Source of the DNA: Rikenellaceae bacterium
GTDB taxonomy: Bacteria > Bacteroidota > Bacteroidia > Bacteroidales > Rikenellaceae
Assembly: GCA_020859745.1 (NCBI GenBank)
Contig: JAJBVQ010000054.1
Coordinates: forward strand, 1-35,038
Direction: 5' to 3'
DNA: 35,038 bases
Shown here: positions 8,290 to 18,637 of the stretch, one piece after another
How positions within the stretch are numbered: position 1 is the first letter of the stretch
Layout of the letters: every line of letters begins with the position of its first letter
The notes under the pieces: model-generated
Told to the model about the DNA's origin: nothing
The model's database searches: none
The model's input: the letters and a program-made list of their open reading frames with translations, nothing else
Position numbers and translations under genes: made by a program

Positions 8290-10569
8290 ATGGTATTCGA
8301 CATCGAGATGATCCGGCAGCGATACGCCGGCATGCCGCAGGCAGTGGCGGAAATCCGCAAAGCAACGGGACGGCCTTTGACATTGGCCGAAAAGATTCTG
8401 CTCACGCATTTACACGATAGAGGCCAACGGCCGGTTTTCCGGCGCGGCGAGGATTATGTCAATTTCGCCCCCGACCGGGTCGCTATGCAGGACGCCACGG
8501 CGCAGATGGCCCTGCTCCAGTTCATGAACGCGGGACGCAGCCGGGTGGCAGTGCCTTCGACCGTTCACTGCGACCACCTGATCCTGGCGGACAGTGGTGC
8601 GGGAACGGATCTGCCGGTGGCCCGGAATACCAATCGGGAAGTCTACGACTTTTTGGCCTCGGTGTCCAACAAATACGGTATCGGTTTCTGGAAGCCGGGC
8701 GCAGGGATCATTCACCAGGTGGTTCTGGAAAACTACGCTTTTCCGGGCGGCATGATGATCGGCACCGACTCGCACACGCCGAATGCGGGCGGCCTGGGGA
8801 TGATCGCGGTAGGGGTCGGCGGGGCAGATGCCGCGGACGTGATGTCGGGAATGCCGTGGGAACTGAAGATGCCGAAACTGATCGGCGTCAAGCTTACGGG
8901 CCGGCTCAGCGGCTGGGCCTCGCCGAAAGATGTCATCCTCAAACTGGCGGGCATACTGACCGTCAAAGGCGGTACCAACGCCATCATCGAATATTTCGGC
9001 GAGGGGACGGAGACCCTTTCCGCGACCGGGAAAGCGACCATCTGCAATATGGGAGCCGAAGTGGGGGCCACTACTTCCCTGTTCCCCTACGACGCGAAGA
9101 TCGCCGGTTACCTGCGGGCCACCGGGCGGGAGGAGGTCGCCGCGCTGGCGGACGGGATCGCCGCCGAATGCCTGACGGCGGATGCGGGAGTGCTGGAACA
9201 GCCTGAGCGATATTACGACCGCTTGATCGAGATCGACCTGTTCGCGTTGGAGCCCTATATCAACGGCCCGTTCACGCCGGACGCCGCGGCGCCTATTTCG
9301 GAATTCGTGCGGATCGCCCGCGAGAAAGGCTATCCGGAACGAATGGAAGTGGGGCTGATCGGCTCCTGCACCAACTCTTCGTACGAAGATCTGGCCCGCG
9401 CCGCTTCCGTCGCCCGGCAGGCGGCCGAAAAGGGACTCAAGGTGCAGGCCGGGTATATCATCACGCCGGGTTCGGAACAAGTCCGCTACACGGCGGCGAG
9501 GGACGGCCTGCTCGGCGAACTGGAATCCATCGGCGGGGTGGTGATGGCCAATGCCTGCGGGGCGTGCATCGGCCAATGGAAACGCCACACCGACGACCCG
9601 AAACGGGCGAACTCGATCGTGACCAGTTTCAACCGCAACTTCGCGGCCCGCAACGACGGGAATCCGGCCACGCACGCTTTCGTGGCGTCGCCGGAACTGA
9701 CTACGGCCCTGACCATCGCGGGACGCATTACGTTCAATCCGCTGACCGATACGCTGACCAACGAACGGGGCGAAACGGTGAAACTGGATGCGCCGCAGGG
9801 AGATGAACTGCCGGTCAAAGGGTTCGCCGTGGACGACCCGGGCTATCAGGCTCCGGCCTCGGACGGCTCGTCGGTGACCGTTGCCATCGCACCCGATTCG
9901 CAGCGGTTGCAGCGGTTGGAACCGTTCGCAGCATGGGATGGAACGGATTACGAGGGGCTGCGCCTGTTGATCAAAACGCAGGGGAAGTGTACGACGGATC
10001 ATATTTCGGCGGCGGGGCCGTGGCTGCGGTTCCGGGGGCACCTGGAAAACATCTCGGACAACCTCCTGATGGGGGCGACCAACGCTTTCGCGACTCCCAA
10101 CGGCGAGGCGATAAATAATGTACTGAATCCGCTCACGGGTGGATATGGCAAGGTTTCCGAGGTGGCGAAAGCCTATAAAGCGCAAGGGTTGGGAAGCATC
10201 GTGGTGGCGCAGGAGAACTACGGGGAAGGCTCATCGCGCGAGCATGCGGCGATGGAACCGCGGTTCCTGAATGTCAAGGTTGTGCTGGCGCAGTCGTTCG
10301 CCCGCATCCACGAGACCAACCTCAAGAAACAGGGGATGCTGGCCCTGACTTTCGCCGACAAGGAGGACTGGAACAAGGTGCGCGAAGACGACACCGTTTC
10401 GGTTCGGGGATTGAAAGATTTCGCTCCGAACGTCCCGCTCACAGTAGTTTTAAACCATGCCGACGGGACTTCAGACACCATAACGGCCAACCACACCTAC
10501 AACGCGTTGCAGATCGAGTGGTTCAAAGCGGGCAGCGCACTGAATCTGATCAGTAAAAAAACGAAATAA
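8290..10569 (+). CDS. acn: Aconitate hydratase (mitochondrial-type, about 760 aa)
   Basis: 759 aa; [77 protein letters not shown] motifs including Fe-S cysteines. Confidence 0.97.
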   Translation: MVFDIEMIRQRYAGMPQAVAEIRKATGRPLTLAEKILLTHLHDRGQRPVFRRGEDYVNFAPDRVAMQDATAQMALLQFMNAGRSRVAVPSTVHCDHLILADSGAGTDLPVARNTNREVYDFLASVSNKYGIGFWKPGAGIIHQVVLENYAFPGGMMIGTDSHTPNAGGLGMIAVGVGGADAADVMSGMPWELKMPKLIGVKLTGRLSGWASPKDVILKLAGILTVKGGTNAIIEYFGEGTETLSATGKATICNMGAEVGATTSLFPYDAKIAGYLRATGREEVAALADGIAAECLTADAGVLEQPERYYDRLIEIDLFALEPYINGPFTPDAAAPISEFVRIAREKGYPERMEVGLIGSCTNSSYEDLARAASVARQAAEKGLKVQAGYIITPGSEQVRYTAARDGLLGELESIGGVVMANACGACIGQWKRHTDDPKRANSIVTSFNRNFAARNDGNPATHAFVASPELTTALTIAGRITFNPLTDTLTNERGETVKLDAPQGDELPVKGFAVDDPGYQAPASDGSSVTVAIAPDSQRLQRLEPFAAWDGTDYEGLRLLIKTQGKCTTDHISAAGPWLRFRGHLENISDNLLMGATNAFATPNGEAINNVLNPLTGGYGKVSEVAKAYKAQGLGSIVVAQENYGEGSSREHAAMEPRFLNVKVVLAQSFARIHETNLKKQGMLALTFADKEDWNKVREDDTVSVRGLKDFAPNVPLTVVLNHADGTSDTITANHTYNALQIEWFKAGSALNLISKKTK

Positions 10570-10570
10570 C

Positions 10571-11836
10571 ATGGAAAAGATCACGATCACGAACGGCGCC
10601 TTGCAGGTGCCGGACAGCCCGGTCATCCCGTTCATCGAAGGGGACGGCATCGGGGTGGACATCTGGCCGGCGGCGCAGCGCATCATGGATGCGGCGGTAG
10701 CCAAGTGCTACGGGGGCAAACGTAAAATCGAGTGGAAAGAGGTGCTGGCCGGCGAAAAGGCTTTCAACCGAACGGGCAGCTGGCTGCCCGAGGAGACCCT
10801 GGAGGCTTTCCGCGAATACCTGGTGGGGATCAAAGGGCCGCTGACCACGCCGATCGGCGGCGGCATACGGTCGCTCAATGTGGCGCTGCGGCAGGAGCTG
10901 GACTTGTATGTGTGCCAGCGCCCTACCCGCTATTTTCAGGGGGTAGTGACGCCTGTTAAACGGCCGCAGGACGTGGATATGGTCATTTTCCGCGAAAATA
11001 CGGAGGACATTTACGCCGGGATCGAATGGCAAACCGGAACACCGGAGGCCAAAAAAGTATTGGATTTCCTCGTGAACGAAATGGGCGTGAAGAAGATCCG
11101 GTTCCCGGAAACCTCGTCGTTCGGCATCAAACCGATCTCGAAAGAGGGGACGGAACGGCTGGTGCGGGCGGCTATCCGGTATGCGGTCGATCATAAGCTG
11201 CCTTCGGTCACGCTGGTGCACAAAGGGAATATTATGAAATTCACCGAAGGCTCATTCAAGAACTGGGGCTACGAGCTGGCGGAACGCGAATTCGGCGACA
11301 AGACCTTTACCTGGGCCGAATGGGAGCGGATCAAAAAAGCGGAGGGCGAGGAGGCTGCCAATGCGGCGCAGGAGGCTGCGACCAAAGCGGGCAAAGTCAT
11401 CGTAAAGGATGCCATTGCCGACGCTTTCCTGCAATGGACGCTGCTTAAGCCGCGCGAATTTTCGGTCATCGCCACGCCGAACCTGAACGGGGATTACATC
11501 TCGGATCAGCTGGCGGCCATGGTGGGCGGCATCGGGATCGCGCCGGGCGCCAACATCAACTATGTAACCGGGCACGCCATTTTCGAGGCCACGCACGGCA
11601 CGGCGCCGATCCATGCCGGGAAAAACAAAGCCAACCCGTGTTCGCTCCTGCTGTCGGGGGTCATGATGCTCCAATATATGGGTTGGCACGAAGCGGGCGA
11701 AGCCATTGTCAAAGCGATGGAAAGCGCATTTACCGAAGGAAAAGCGACTTATGACCTGGTCCGTTTTATGGAAAACGGCACGAAACTCTCGACCGGCGAA
11801 TTCGCCGACCTGCTTATCTCAAAAATCAATAACTGA
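10571..11836 (+). CDS. icd: NADP-dependent isocitrate dehydrogenase
   Basis: 421 aa; [82 protein letters not shown]. Confidence 0.97.
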   Translation: MEKITITNGALQVPDSPVIPFIEGDGIGVDIWPAAQRIMDAAVAKCYGGKRKIEWKEVLAGEKAFNRTGSWLPEETLEAFREYLVGIKGPLTTPIGGGIRSLNVALRQELDLYVCQRPTRYFQGVVTPVKRPQDVDMVIFRENTEDIYAGIEWQTGTPEAKKVLDFLVNEMGVKKIRFPETSSFGIKPISKEGTERLVRAAIRYAVDHKLPSVTLVHKGNIMKFTEGSFKNWGYELAEREFGDKTFTWAEWERIKKAEGEEAANAAQEAATKAGKVIVKDAIADAFLQWTLLKPREFSVIATPNLNGDYISDQLAAMVGGIGIAPGANINYVTGHAIFEATHGTAPIHAGKNKANPCSLLLSGVMMLQYMGWHEAGEAIVKAMESAFTEGKATYDLVRFMENGTKLSTGEFADLLISKINN

Positions 11837-13201
11837 TGGATATGAATAAAGACTATCTGATATACAAACTGTCGGAGACCGTCAAAGAGACAGCGCGGAT
11901 CGAAAACGAACTGTTCAAATGCTTCGGCGTGAAACGCGGCCTGCGGAACGAAGACCACTCCGGGGTGCTGGTGGGGCTGACCAACATCGGGGACGTGGTC
12001 GGTTACGAACGCCTGCCGGACGGGGGGGGGGCTCAAGGCCATACCGGGGAAACTGCTCTACCGCGGCATCGAGGTTTCGGACCTGGTGCACGGCGTGCAG
12101 GCCGAGAGCCGGCTGGGATACGAGGAGACGGCTTTCCTGCTGCTCTCGGGCTACCTGCCCGACCGGGAGGAACTGGAAACCTTCGCCAACCTGCTGAACG
12201 AGCAAATGGTACTGCGACACGCCACCAAGATGAACATCCTGCAGCTCTACGGGAACGACATTATGAACATCCTGGCGCGGTCGGTGCTGGTGCTCTATGC
12301 TTTCGACGAGAACGCGGACGACACCTCGCGCGATAACCTGATCCGCCAGTCGGTGGACCTGATCGCCAAATTCCCGTCGATCATCGCGTACGCCTACCAC
12401 ACCATGAACCACAACAAGAACGGCGGTTCGCTACACATCCGCATCCCGAAGCCCAACTTCTCGCTGGCCGAGAATTTCATCTATATGATGAAAGGCTCGA
12501 AAGGGTACACGCCGTTGGATGTCAAAGTGTTGGATCTCTGCCTGATCCTCCACGCCGAGCACGGCGGGGGGAACAACTCGACCTTCACCACGCGTGTGAC
12601 CAGCTCATCGGGAACCGACACCTACTCCTCCATCGCCGCGGCCATCGGCTCGCTTAAAGGGCCGTTGCACGGGGGCGCCAACTTGCAGGTGATCGATATG
12701 TTCACCCACCTGCGCGAAGCGATCTCGGACTGGTCGGACGAGAAAGAGGTCAAAGAATACTTGATGCGAATGCTCCGCAAAGAGGTGTACGACAAAAAGG
12801 GGCTGATCTACGGGATCGGGCATGCCGTTTACACGATTTCAGACCCGCGCGCGCTGCTTCTCAAGGAGATGGCGCGGTCGCTGGCCAAGGAAAAGGGGCG
12901 CGAGAAAGAGTTCGACTTCCTCGAAACGGTGGAACGCATCGGGGTCGAGAGCTTTATGGAGTTCAAGGGCAACTCGGTCAACAAGCGGGTTTGCGCCAAC
13001 GTGGATTTCTACTCCGGCTTCGTGTACGATATGATCGGGCTGCCGCGCGAGGTATATACCCCGCTGTTCGCCATGTCGCGCATCGCAGGCTGGGTGGCCC
13101 ACCGGATCGAGGAGCTGAATTTCGACAGCCGGCGGATCATCCGCCCGGCCTACAAGAATGTGGCTTCCGCCACGGAGTACAAACCGTTGAACAAACGGTA
13201 G
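11836..13201 (+). CDS. gltA: Citrate synthase, with apparent +1 frameshift at a G10 tract (12022-12031)
   Basis: Frame 1 encodes [65 protein letters not shown]; frame 2 continues LKAIPGKLLYRGIEVSDLVHGVQAESRLGYEETAFLLLSGYLP...; together a complete citrate synthase. Confidence 0.93.
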
Positions 13202-13222
13202 ACTGCGGTTCTGTGCAAACAG

Positions 13223-13257
13223 AAAAACGGCTCTCCGCGTTGCGGAGAGCCGTTTTT
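13223..13257. terminator. Bidirectional rho-independent terminator
   Basis: AAAAACGGCTCTCCGC-gtt-GCGGAGAGCCGTTTTT between convergent gltA and purC. Confidence 0.92.
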
Positions 13258-13276
13258 GCATCATGACCGGCAAAAG

Positions 13277-14242
13277 CTATTTCAGCCGCGCCAGCATATT
13301 CTTCACATTATTCTCGATGCGATCCTGAATCGCCGCTTCGGTCGCCGTATCCGACCCCCGGTCGAATTTTTCGCCCGTGATATGCTCATACAGTTCGATA
13401 TAGCGCTCACTCACGCTGTTCACGAACTCGTCCGTCAGCTCCGGCATCACATCGCCCTTGCGCCCCTGAAAATTATGATCCATCAGCCATTCGCGCACAA
13501 ACTCTTTGGAAAGTTGCCGCTGCTGCTCGCCCTTGTCGAAACGTTCCTGATAGCCGTCCGCATAGAAATAACGAGAACTGTCCGGCGTATGTACCTCATC
13601 GATCAGGTAGATCTCGCCGTCTTTTTTGCCGAATTCATATTTGGTATCCACCAGGATCAGCCCGTGCTTGGCCGCAATATCGGTTCCCCGCTCAAACAGT
13701 TGCATGGCATACTTTTCCAGCACCGCATAATCCTCGGTGGAAACCAACCCCTGCTTGATGATCTCCTCTTTCGAGATATTCTCGTCGTGCAGCCCCAATT
13801 CCGCCTTGGTAGTCGGCGTGATGATCGGTTTCTCGAACTTCTGGTGCTCGCGCATCCCGTCCGGCAGCGGCACTCCGCAGATCGAACGTGCCCCGGCCTT
13901 GTAGTCGCGCCACGAACTACCCGTCAGGTAACCGCGCACGATCATCTCCACGGCAAACGGCTCGCACTTGTACCCCACCGTCACCATCGGGTCCGGCGAA
14001 GCGATCTTCCAGTTGGGGCAAATATCCGTCGTGGCATCCAGCGCCTTGGCAGCGATCTGGTTCAGCACCTGCCCTTTGAACGGTATCCCTTTGGGCAACA
14101 CCACGTCGAAGGCCGAGATACGGTCGGTCACCACCATCACCAGATACTTGTCGTCGATGTTATAGACATCGCGTACCTTGCCTTCGTACAAAGACTTCTG
14201 ACCGTCGAAGTGCATGTCGGTCTTTACCAATGCTTTCGCCAT
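13277..14242 (-). CDS. purC: Phosphoribosylaminoimidazole-succinocarboxamide synthase
   Basis: 321 aa; [88 protein letters not shown]. Confidence 0.97.
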   Translation of the reverse strand: MAKALVKTDMHFDGQKSLYEGKVRDVYNIDDKYLVMVVTDRISAFDVVLPKGIPFKGQVLNQIAAKALDATTDICPNWKIASPDPMVTVGYKCEPFAVEMIVRGYLTGSSWRDYKAGARSICGVPLPDGMREHQKFEKPIITPTTKAELGLHDENISKEEIIKQGLVSTEDYAVLEKYAMQLFERGTDIAAKHGLILVDTKYEFGKKDGEIYLIDEVHTPDSSRYFYADGYQERFDKGEQQRQLSKEFVREWLMDHNFQGRKGDVMPELTDEFVNSVSERYIELYEHITGEKFDRGSDTATEAAIQDRIENNVKNMLARLK

Positions 14243-14271
14243 GATTTTTCGAATGTAATTTATGTAAATTT

Positions 14272-15267
14272 TCAGTGAGTTGAATGCTTCTCGAACGCCT
14301 GCACGATACGCCCCACCAGCTCGTGCCGTACAATATCCTTTTTGTCGAACTCCACCACCGCGATCCCCTTGATCTTGCGCAGCATCTCGATCGCCGGCAT
14401 CAGGCCCGAATCCATGCGGTTCGGCAAATCGACCTGCGTCACGTCGCCCGTTACGATAAACTTGGCATTCCGCCCCATGCGCGTAAGGAACATCTTGATC
14501 TGTGACAGGATCGTATTCTGTGCCTCGTCCAGAATAACGAACGCATTATCCAGCGTCCGCCCGCGCATGTAGGCCAACGGCGCGATCTGCACGATCCCCT
14601 CCTCCATGTAATCCTGCAATTTCTTCGGCGGGATCATGTCATTCAGCGCATCGTACAAAGGCTGCAAATACGGGTCGAGCTTCTCCTTCATATCCCCCGG
14701 CAGGAACCCCAGCTTCTCCCCGGCCTCCACCGCCGGACGGGTCAGGATGATCCGCTTCACCTCCTTATTCTTCAAAGCACGCACCGCCAGTGCTATCGCG
14801 GTATAGGTCTTTCCACTCCCCGCCGGCCCGACGGCGAACAACAGGTCGTTCTTGTCGTACAGCTCGACCAGCTTCCGCTGGTTCGCCGTCCGGGCCCGGA
14901 CGATATTTCCGTTATTCCCGTACACGATGACATCGTCGGCCACCGAACCGTCGCCGCCATTCCCGCTCGCACCGTTCACCCCGGCAGGGACGGAAGCGGG
15001 CCGCGCATGAACCGGCGTGTCGAAAACCTGGTCCAGTACCTGCGGCGAAATATGCCCGTAGCGTTGGTAATAACGTATCAACTGCGCGAACCGATCCTCG
15101 AAACGGGCGATTTGCTCTTCCGAACCTAAAAGTTTCATCGTTCCTCCGCGCGCCACGATCTTCAGTTGCGGGAATTTCCCCGTCAGGTAGTTGAAGTTGG
15201 CGTTGGCCGGCCCGTAGAAATCCACCGGGTCTATGACCCCGCCGAGGTCGATGATCATTTCACTCAT
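14272..15267 (-). CDS. PhoH family protein (P-loop ATPase)
   Basis: 331 aa; [73 protein letters not shown]. Confidence 0.96.
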   Translation of the reverse strand: MSEMIIDLGGVIDPVDFYGPANANFNYLTGKFPQLKIVARGGTMKLLGSEEQIARFEDRFAQLIRYYQRYGHISPQVLDQVFDTPVHARPASVPAGVNGASGNGGDGSVADDVIVYGNNGNIVRARTANQRKLVELYDKNDLLFAVGPAGSGKTYTAIALAVRALKNKEVKRIILTRPAVEAGEKLGFLPGDMKEKLDPYLQPLYDALNDMIPPKKLQDYMEEGIVQIAPLAYMRGRTLDNAFVILDEAQNTILSQIKMFLTRMGRNAKFIVTGDVTQVDLPNRMDSGLMPAIEMLRKIKGIAVVEFDKKDIVRHELVGRIVQAFEKHSTH

Positions 15268-15289
15268 AGTTCAGTTCAAGCAGATAATA

Positions 15290-15934
15290 TTATTTGAGAA
15301 TCATATAGCCTATCGAAATAGCCACCTTGCGCTCGTTGACCTTCAGGTTGGGCGTATAGATGTCCGTAACTCCTTTGTCCGTGATATTGGTGAAGTTGCC
15401 GCAGTACCGTGCATCAACGGTCAGCCGGCCCAGGTCGATCCCGATGCCCGCCTGGTAACCCATCACGAAACTCTGGAGCCTCGGCGCCACTTTGGCCTCT
15501 TTCACCCCCGCATTCATCACCTCGTCCATCGGAAAACGGAACGACGGCCCCAGCATCAGGCGCACGATCGAGAATTTCCACCCCACCAGCACCGGCACCT
15601 CGATCCAGTTGGAGCGGATCTTCAGCTTGTCGCCATACTGGCCGCCCCCGCCGTTGGTCTCGTCGATCGGGAACGTACCGTTCGTGCGGCTGTACACGAT
15701 CTCCGGCTGGAGCAGGAAACCCAGGGGCAGGCGCAGCCGCGCCTGGAAGCCGAGCTCGAAACCCGGTTTGGTGCTGCTTTTATCATACCGGTCCCGGTTG
15801 CCCGAGAAGGTGTATTTCAGGTCCGAGCTATTGACCAGCAGGCCGCCCTTGACCCCGAACTGAAACAAAGATTGTGCCCGGACACCGGAGAATCCGCCTA
15901 ATATGATGCACGCTGCGAGGAGAATTTTTTTCAT
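15290..15934 (-). CDS. Outer-membrane beta-barrel protein (PorT-like family)
   Basis: 214 aa with signal peptide MKKILLAACIILGGFSGVRAQ followed by LFQFGVKGGLLVNSSDL..., GFELGFQARLRLPLGFLLQPEIVYSRT. Confidence 0.8.
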   Translation of the reverse strand: MKKILLAACIILGGFSGVRAQSLFQFGVKGGLLVNSSDLKYTFSGNRDRYDKSSTKPGFELGFQARLRLPLGFLLQPEIVYSRTNGTFPIDETNGGGGQYGDKLKIRSNWIEVPVLVGWKFSIVRLMLGPSFRFPMDEVMNAGVKEAKVAPRLQSFVMGYQAGIGIDLGRLTVDARYCGNFTNITDKGVTDIYTPNLKVNERKVAISIGYMILK

Positions 15935-15958
15935 CCGAAAGTATTTTAATATAAGTTA

Positions 15959-15966
15959 CAAAGATA
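15959..15966 (-). promoter_or_regulatory. Putative -7 promoter element (TATCTTTG) upstream of the OMP gene
   Basis: Reverse complement of CAAAGATA; matches TAnnTTTG about 25 bp upstream of the ATG. Confidence 0.5.
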
Positions 15967-15979
15967 CTCCATTTTTCGG

Positions 15980-17425
15980 TTAGAGCAACGGGCTGAACAG
16001 CCTCGCCACCGACTCCTTGAACATATCCGTGCGCGAGCGCGTAGCCCACCGTTTCCGGGTCAGTTTGGTGCACCCCTCCAGATCCTCCAGGAACCGCCGT
16101 TCGATCTGGTCCGTGATCCCGCGGTCGTAGATCATAGCCGTCACCTCGAAATTGTCCTCAAAACTCCGGTTGTCCATGTTCGCCGTACCGATCGAGCTGA
16201 AATGGTTGTCGATGGTCATGATCTTGCTGTGGTTGAACCCCTCGTTGTAGAGATAGACTTTGATCCGGGCTTCGAGAAGCTCCGCGACGTACGAGCGCGA
16301 AGCCCAGTAGACGATCTTGCTGTCCGAGCGCGAAGGCAGCATGATCCGCACGTCGATCCCGCTCAGGGAAGCCACTTTCAGCGCCGTCAGCAGCGACTCG
16401 CCCGGCGTAAAGTACGGCGTTGAGATATAGATATGGTCCGTTGCCTTGTTGATCGCCGCGAAGTAAGCCTGCATGATCGTGGCCCAGTCCGAGTCCGGCC
16501 CCGACGTAGCGATCTGCACCGCCGTATCCCCCATGTAATCGTCATGCAACGCCAGGTATTTCTCCTTGTCCCGCAACTGGATTCCGGTGGCGAAATACCA
16601 GTCCGTCAGGAACGTCAGCTGGAGCATGTGCACCGCCGTGCCTTCGATCTTGAGGTGCGTGTCGCGCCAAGGGCCGTGCTTGGTTCCGTGCAGGTAGCGG
16701 TCGGCGATATTCAGCCCGCCCGTAAACCCCACTTTCCCGTCGATCACCGCGATCTTGCGATGGTTCCGGTAGTTGATCTTGCTGGTCAGCCACGGAAAGA
16801 CGACCGGCATGAAACAGTGCACCTGCACCCCCGCCTCGCGCAGCGACCGGATAAAGCTCCGCTTGAGGTTCCAGCTCCCCACGTCGTCGTATATGAAACG
16901 CACCTCGACCCCGGCCTGCGCCTTAGCTTTCAGGATGTCCGCGATCTCGCCGCCCAGGGCGTCGTTCTCGAAGATATAGTACTCCAGATGGATAAAAGAT
17001 TCCGCCCTTTTCAGGGCGTCGATCAGCGACGAGAAGGTCTGCCGGCCGTCGTTCAACACCTCCAGTCGGTTGTTGGTGGTCAGCAGGGACTTATTGTTGT
17101 TCAGCAGCAGGGTGATGATCTCCCGGTTCGAAGCCACTTCGGGATTGGCAAAGCTGTCGATCTCCCGCAGTTGTTTGTAACTGAGGTGTTCGAACTGTTT
17201 GAGATCCTTGATCTCCTTGCGGTTGAAAATTTTCTGTTTGCGGTAGTCCTGCCCGAAGAAGATGAAAAGCCCGATGCCGATAAAAGGCAGCAGGACGATG
17301 ACCGCTATCCACGACAAAGCCCTGACCGGGTCGCGCCGCTCGTGAAGCACGGTGAAAACCGTGGCGATCACCACCAGGAAATAGAATACCAGCAGCGAAT
17401 ATATGACGATACTCCATAGGTCCAT
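15980..17425 (-). CDS. cls: Cardiolipin synthase (PLD superfamily)
   Basis: 481 aa; two HKD motifs (HRKIAVIDGKVGFTGGLN; HSKIMTIDNHFSSIGTANMDNRSF) and N-terminal TM hairpin. Confidence 0.96.
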   Translation of the reverse strand: MDLWSIVIYSLLVFYFLVVIATVFTVLHERRDPVRALSWIAVIVLLPFIGIGLFIFFGQDYRKQKIFNRKEIKDLKQFEHLSYKQLREIDSFANPEVASNREIITLLLNNNKSLLTTNNRLEVLNDGRQTFSSLIDALKRAESFIHLEYYIFENDALGGEIADILKAKAQAGVEVRFIYDDVGSWNLKRSFIRSLREAGVQVHCFMPVVFPWLTSKINYRNHRKIAVIDGKVGFTGGLNIADRYLHGTKHGPWRDTHLKIEGTAVHMLQLTFLTDWYFATGIQLRDKEKYLALHDDYMGDTAVQIATSGPDSDWATIMQAYFAAINKATDHIYISTPYFTPGESLLTALKVASLSGIDVRIMLPSRSDSKIVYWASRSYVAELLEARIKVYLYNEGFNHSKIMTIDNHFSSIGTANMDNRSFEDNFEVTAMIYDRGITDQIERRFLEDLEGCTKLTRKRWATRSRTDMFKESVARLFSPLL

Positions 17426-17483
17426 AACGCTAAGTTAGCGATTTTTCCGTCCGGGTATCTTCTTCAGCAAAAGAAATGCCGTT

Positions 17484-18182
17484 TTAGGCTTCGTGCGCGT
17501 CCCGGTATTTGTACCCCACCCCTTTGACGGTTACGATATAGTCGGCGCCGATCTTCTCGCGCAGTTTGCGGATATGCACGTCGATGGTACGCTCCCCGAC
17601 CACCACGTCGTCGCCCCACACCGCCGTGAATATCTCGTCCCGAAGGAAGACCTTCTGCGGCTTGGAATAGAGCAACGCCAGCAGTTCGAACATCTTGCGC
17701 GGCAGCACGATCTCCTCGCCGTTTTTGACTACGAGATACCGCTCCCGGTCGATAATCAGCGAACGGTTATCCGGCCCGGCAGGAGCATCCGGAACACCCA
17801 AGGCGTCGCCGTCCACCCGCTTGAGCAGCGCACGTATGCGACTCACCAGCACATTCGGGCGCACCGGCTTGGCGATATAATCGTCGGCCCCGGCATCGAA
17901 CCCGGCCACCTGCGAGTAATCCTCCGAACGAGCCGTGAGGAACGCGATCACGGCATCCTCGGTCTGCGGCATCCTGCGCAGCCGGCGGCAGGTTTCCATC
18001 CCGTCCATATTCGGCATCATCACGTCGAGCAGCACCAGGTGCGGCGAGACCTCGGCCGCTACTTTCATGGCCTCCATGCCATCGGCCGCCGTGAAGACTT
18101 CGTAACCCTCCTTTTTCAGGTTGTAACGGATAAATTCGAGGATGTCCGCCTCGTCATCCACAATCAGCACCCGGTAATTCAT
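17484..18182 (-). CDS. OmpR/PhoB-type response regulator
   Basis: Receiver domain (VLIVDDEADILEFIRYNLKKEGYEV, LVLLDVMMPNMDGMETC) and winged-helix DNA-binding domain (VGERTIDVHIRKLREKIGADYIVTVKGVGYKY). ATG at 18182 (MNYRVLIVDDE) preferred over 18230. Confidence 0.95.
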   Translation of the reverse strand: MNYRVLIVDDEADILEFIRYNLKKEGYEVFTAADGMEAMKVAAEVSPHLVLLDVMMPNMDGMETCRRLRRMPQTEDAVIAFLTARSEDYSQVAGFDAGADDYIAKPVRPNVLVSRIRALLKRVDGDALGVPDAPAGPDNRSLIIDRERYLVVKNGEEIVLPRKMFELLALLYSKPQKVFLRDEIFTAVWGDDVVVGERTIDVHIRKLREKIGADYIVTVKGVGYKYRDAHEA

Positions 18183-18225
18183 AGTTTTGTCCGATATTTG
18201 CATAAACAAATCCGCGCCACGATCC

Positions 18226-18241
18226 GGCAAGCATGCTTGCC
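18226..18241. repeat. 16-bp perfect palindrome GGCAAGCATGCTTGCC
   Basis: Direct reading of sequence; lies 44 bp upstream of the response regulator start. Confidence 0.8.
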
Positions 18242-18302
18242 CGTTTCCGGCTCATATTATTTTTATTACTACAAGTTTAACGTATAATTATCGAAATACG
18301 CA

Positions 18303-18310
18303 TAAGTTTG
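18303..18310 (+). promoter_or_regulatory. Putative -7 promoter element (TAAGTTTG)
   Basis: Matches TAnnTTTG 25 bp upstream of ATG at 18335. Confidence 0.45.
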
Positions 18311-18334
18311 TGAAATCTTAACAGAAAGTTAACT

Positions 18335-18637
18335 ATGAACAGTACGATGAACCTGCTGCTGCGCGCCGCCATCGCCGCCGCGGCCAGCGACCGGGAAAAA
18401 TTCGTGGACAAAGTCAGCTCGCTGATCGAAGATAAAGTGGGCACCTCGCCCGAGACCGCGGAACAGGTGGCCGGAGGGATCGACCAACTGGTCGACATGC
18501 TGGACCAACACCTCTTTTTCCAGCAGCTGACGGGCAATACCGTTGCCGAAACGGCCGAACTGGAAAAGAAGATCGACCGCCTGACCGAGGCGATCGACAA
18601 ACTGAACGACAATCTCGAAAAGATAGCCGGTAAATGA
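18335..18637 (+). CDS. Small helical/coiled-coil protein of unknown function, translationally coupled to ABC1 kinase gene
   Basis: 100 aa, Ala-rich N-terminus, amphipathic C-terminal coiled coil (AELEKKIDRLTEAIDKLNDNLEKIAGK); stop overlaps next start (ATGA at 18634-18637). Confidence 0.85.
   Translation: MNSTMNLLLRAAIAAAASDREKFVDKVSSLIEDKVGTSPETAEQVAGGIDQLVDMLDQHLFFQQLTGNTVAETAELEKKIDRLTEAIDKLNDNLEKIAGK

Noticed and set aside
9901-9918. Tandem 9-bp repeat CAGCGGTTG inside acn
   Set aside because: Only two units, in frame (QRLQRLE), within a conserved coding gene; no sign of expansion.
8410-10185. 591-aa minus-strand ORF antisense to aconitase
   Set aside because: Low-complexity, Arg/His/Gly-rich shadow translation of a clearly conserved gene on the other strand; explained by GC-rich, stop-poor codon usage.
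13256-14278. 340-aa plus-strand ORF antisense to purC
   Set aside because: Shadow ORF; begins inside the bidirectional terminator region.
16433-17419. 328-aa plus-strand ORF antisense to cls
   Set aside because: Shadow ORF of a two-HKD cardiolipin synthase.
17428-17440. Short inverted repeat CGCTAAGTTAGCG just upstream of cls
   Set aside because: Six-bp arms with one central base; too short to separate from chance, and no clear terminator or operator context.
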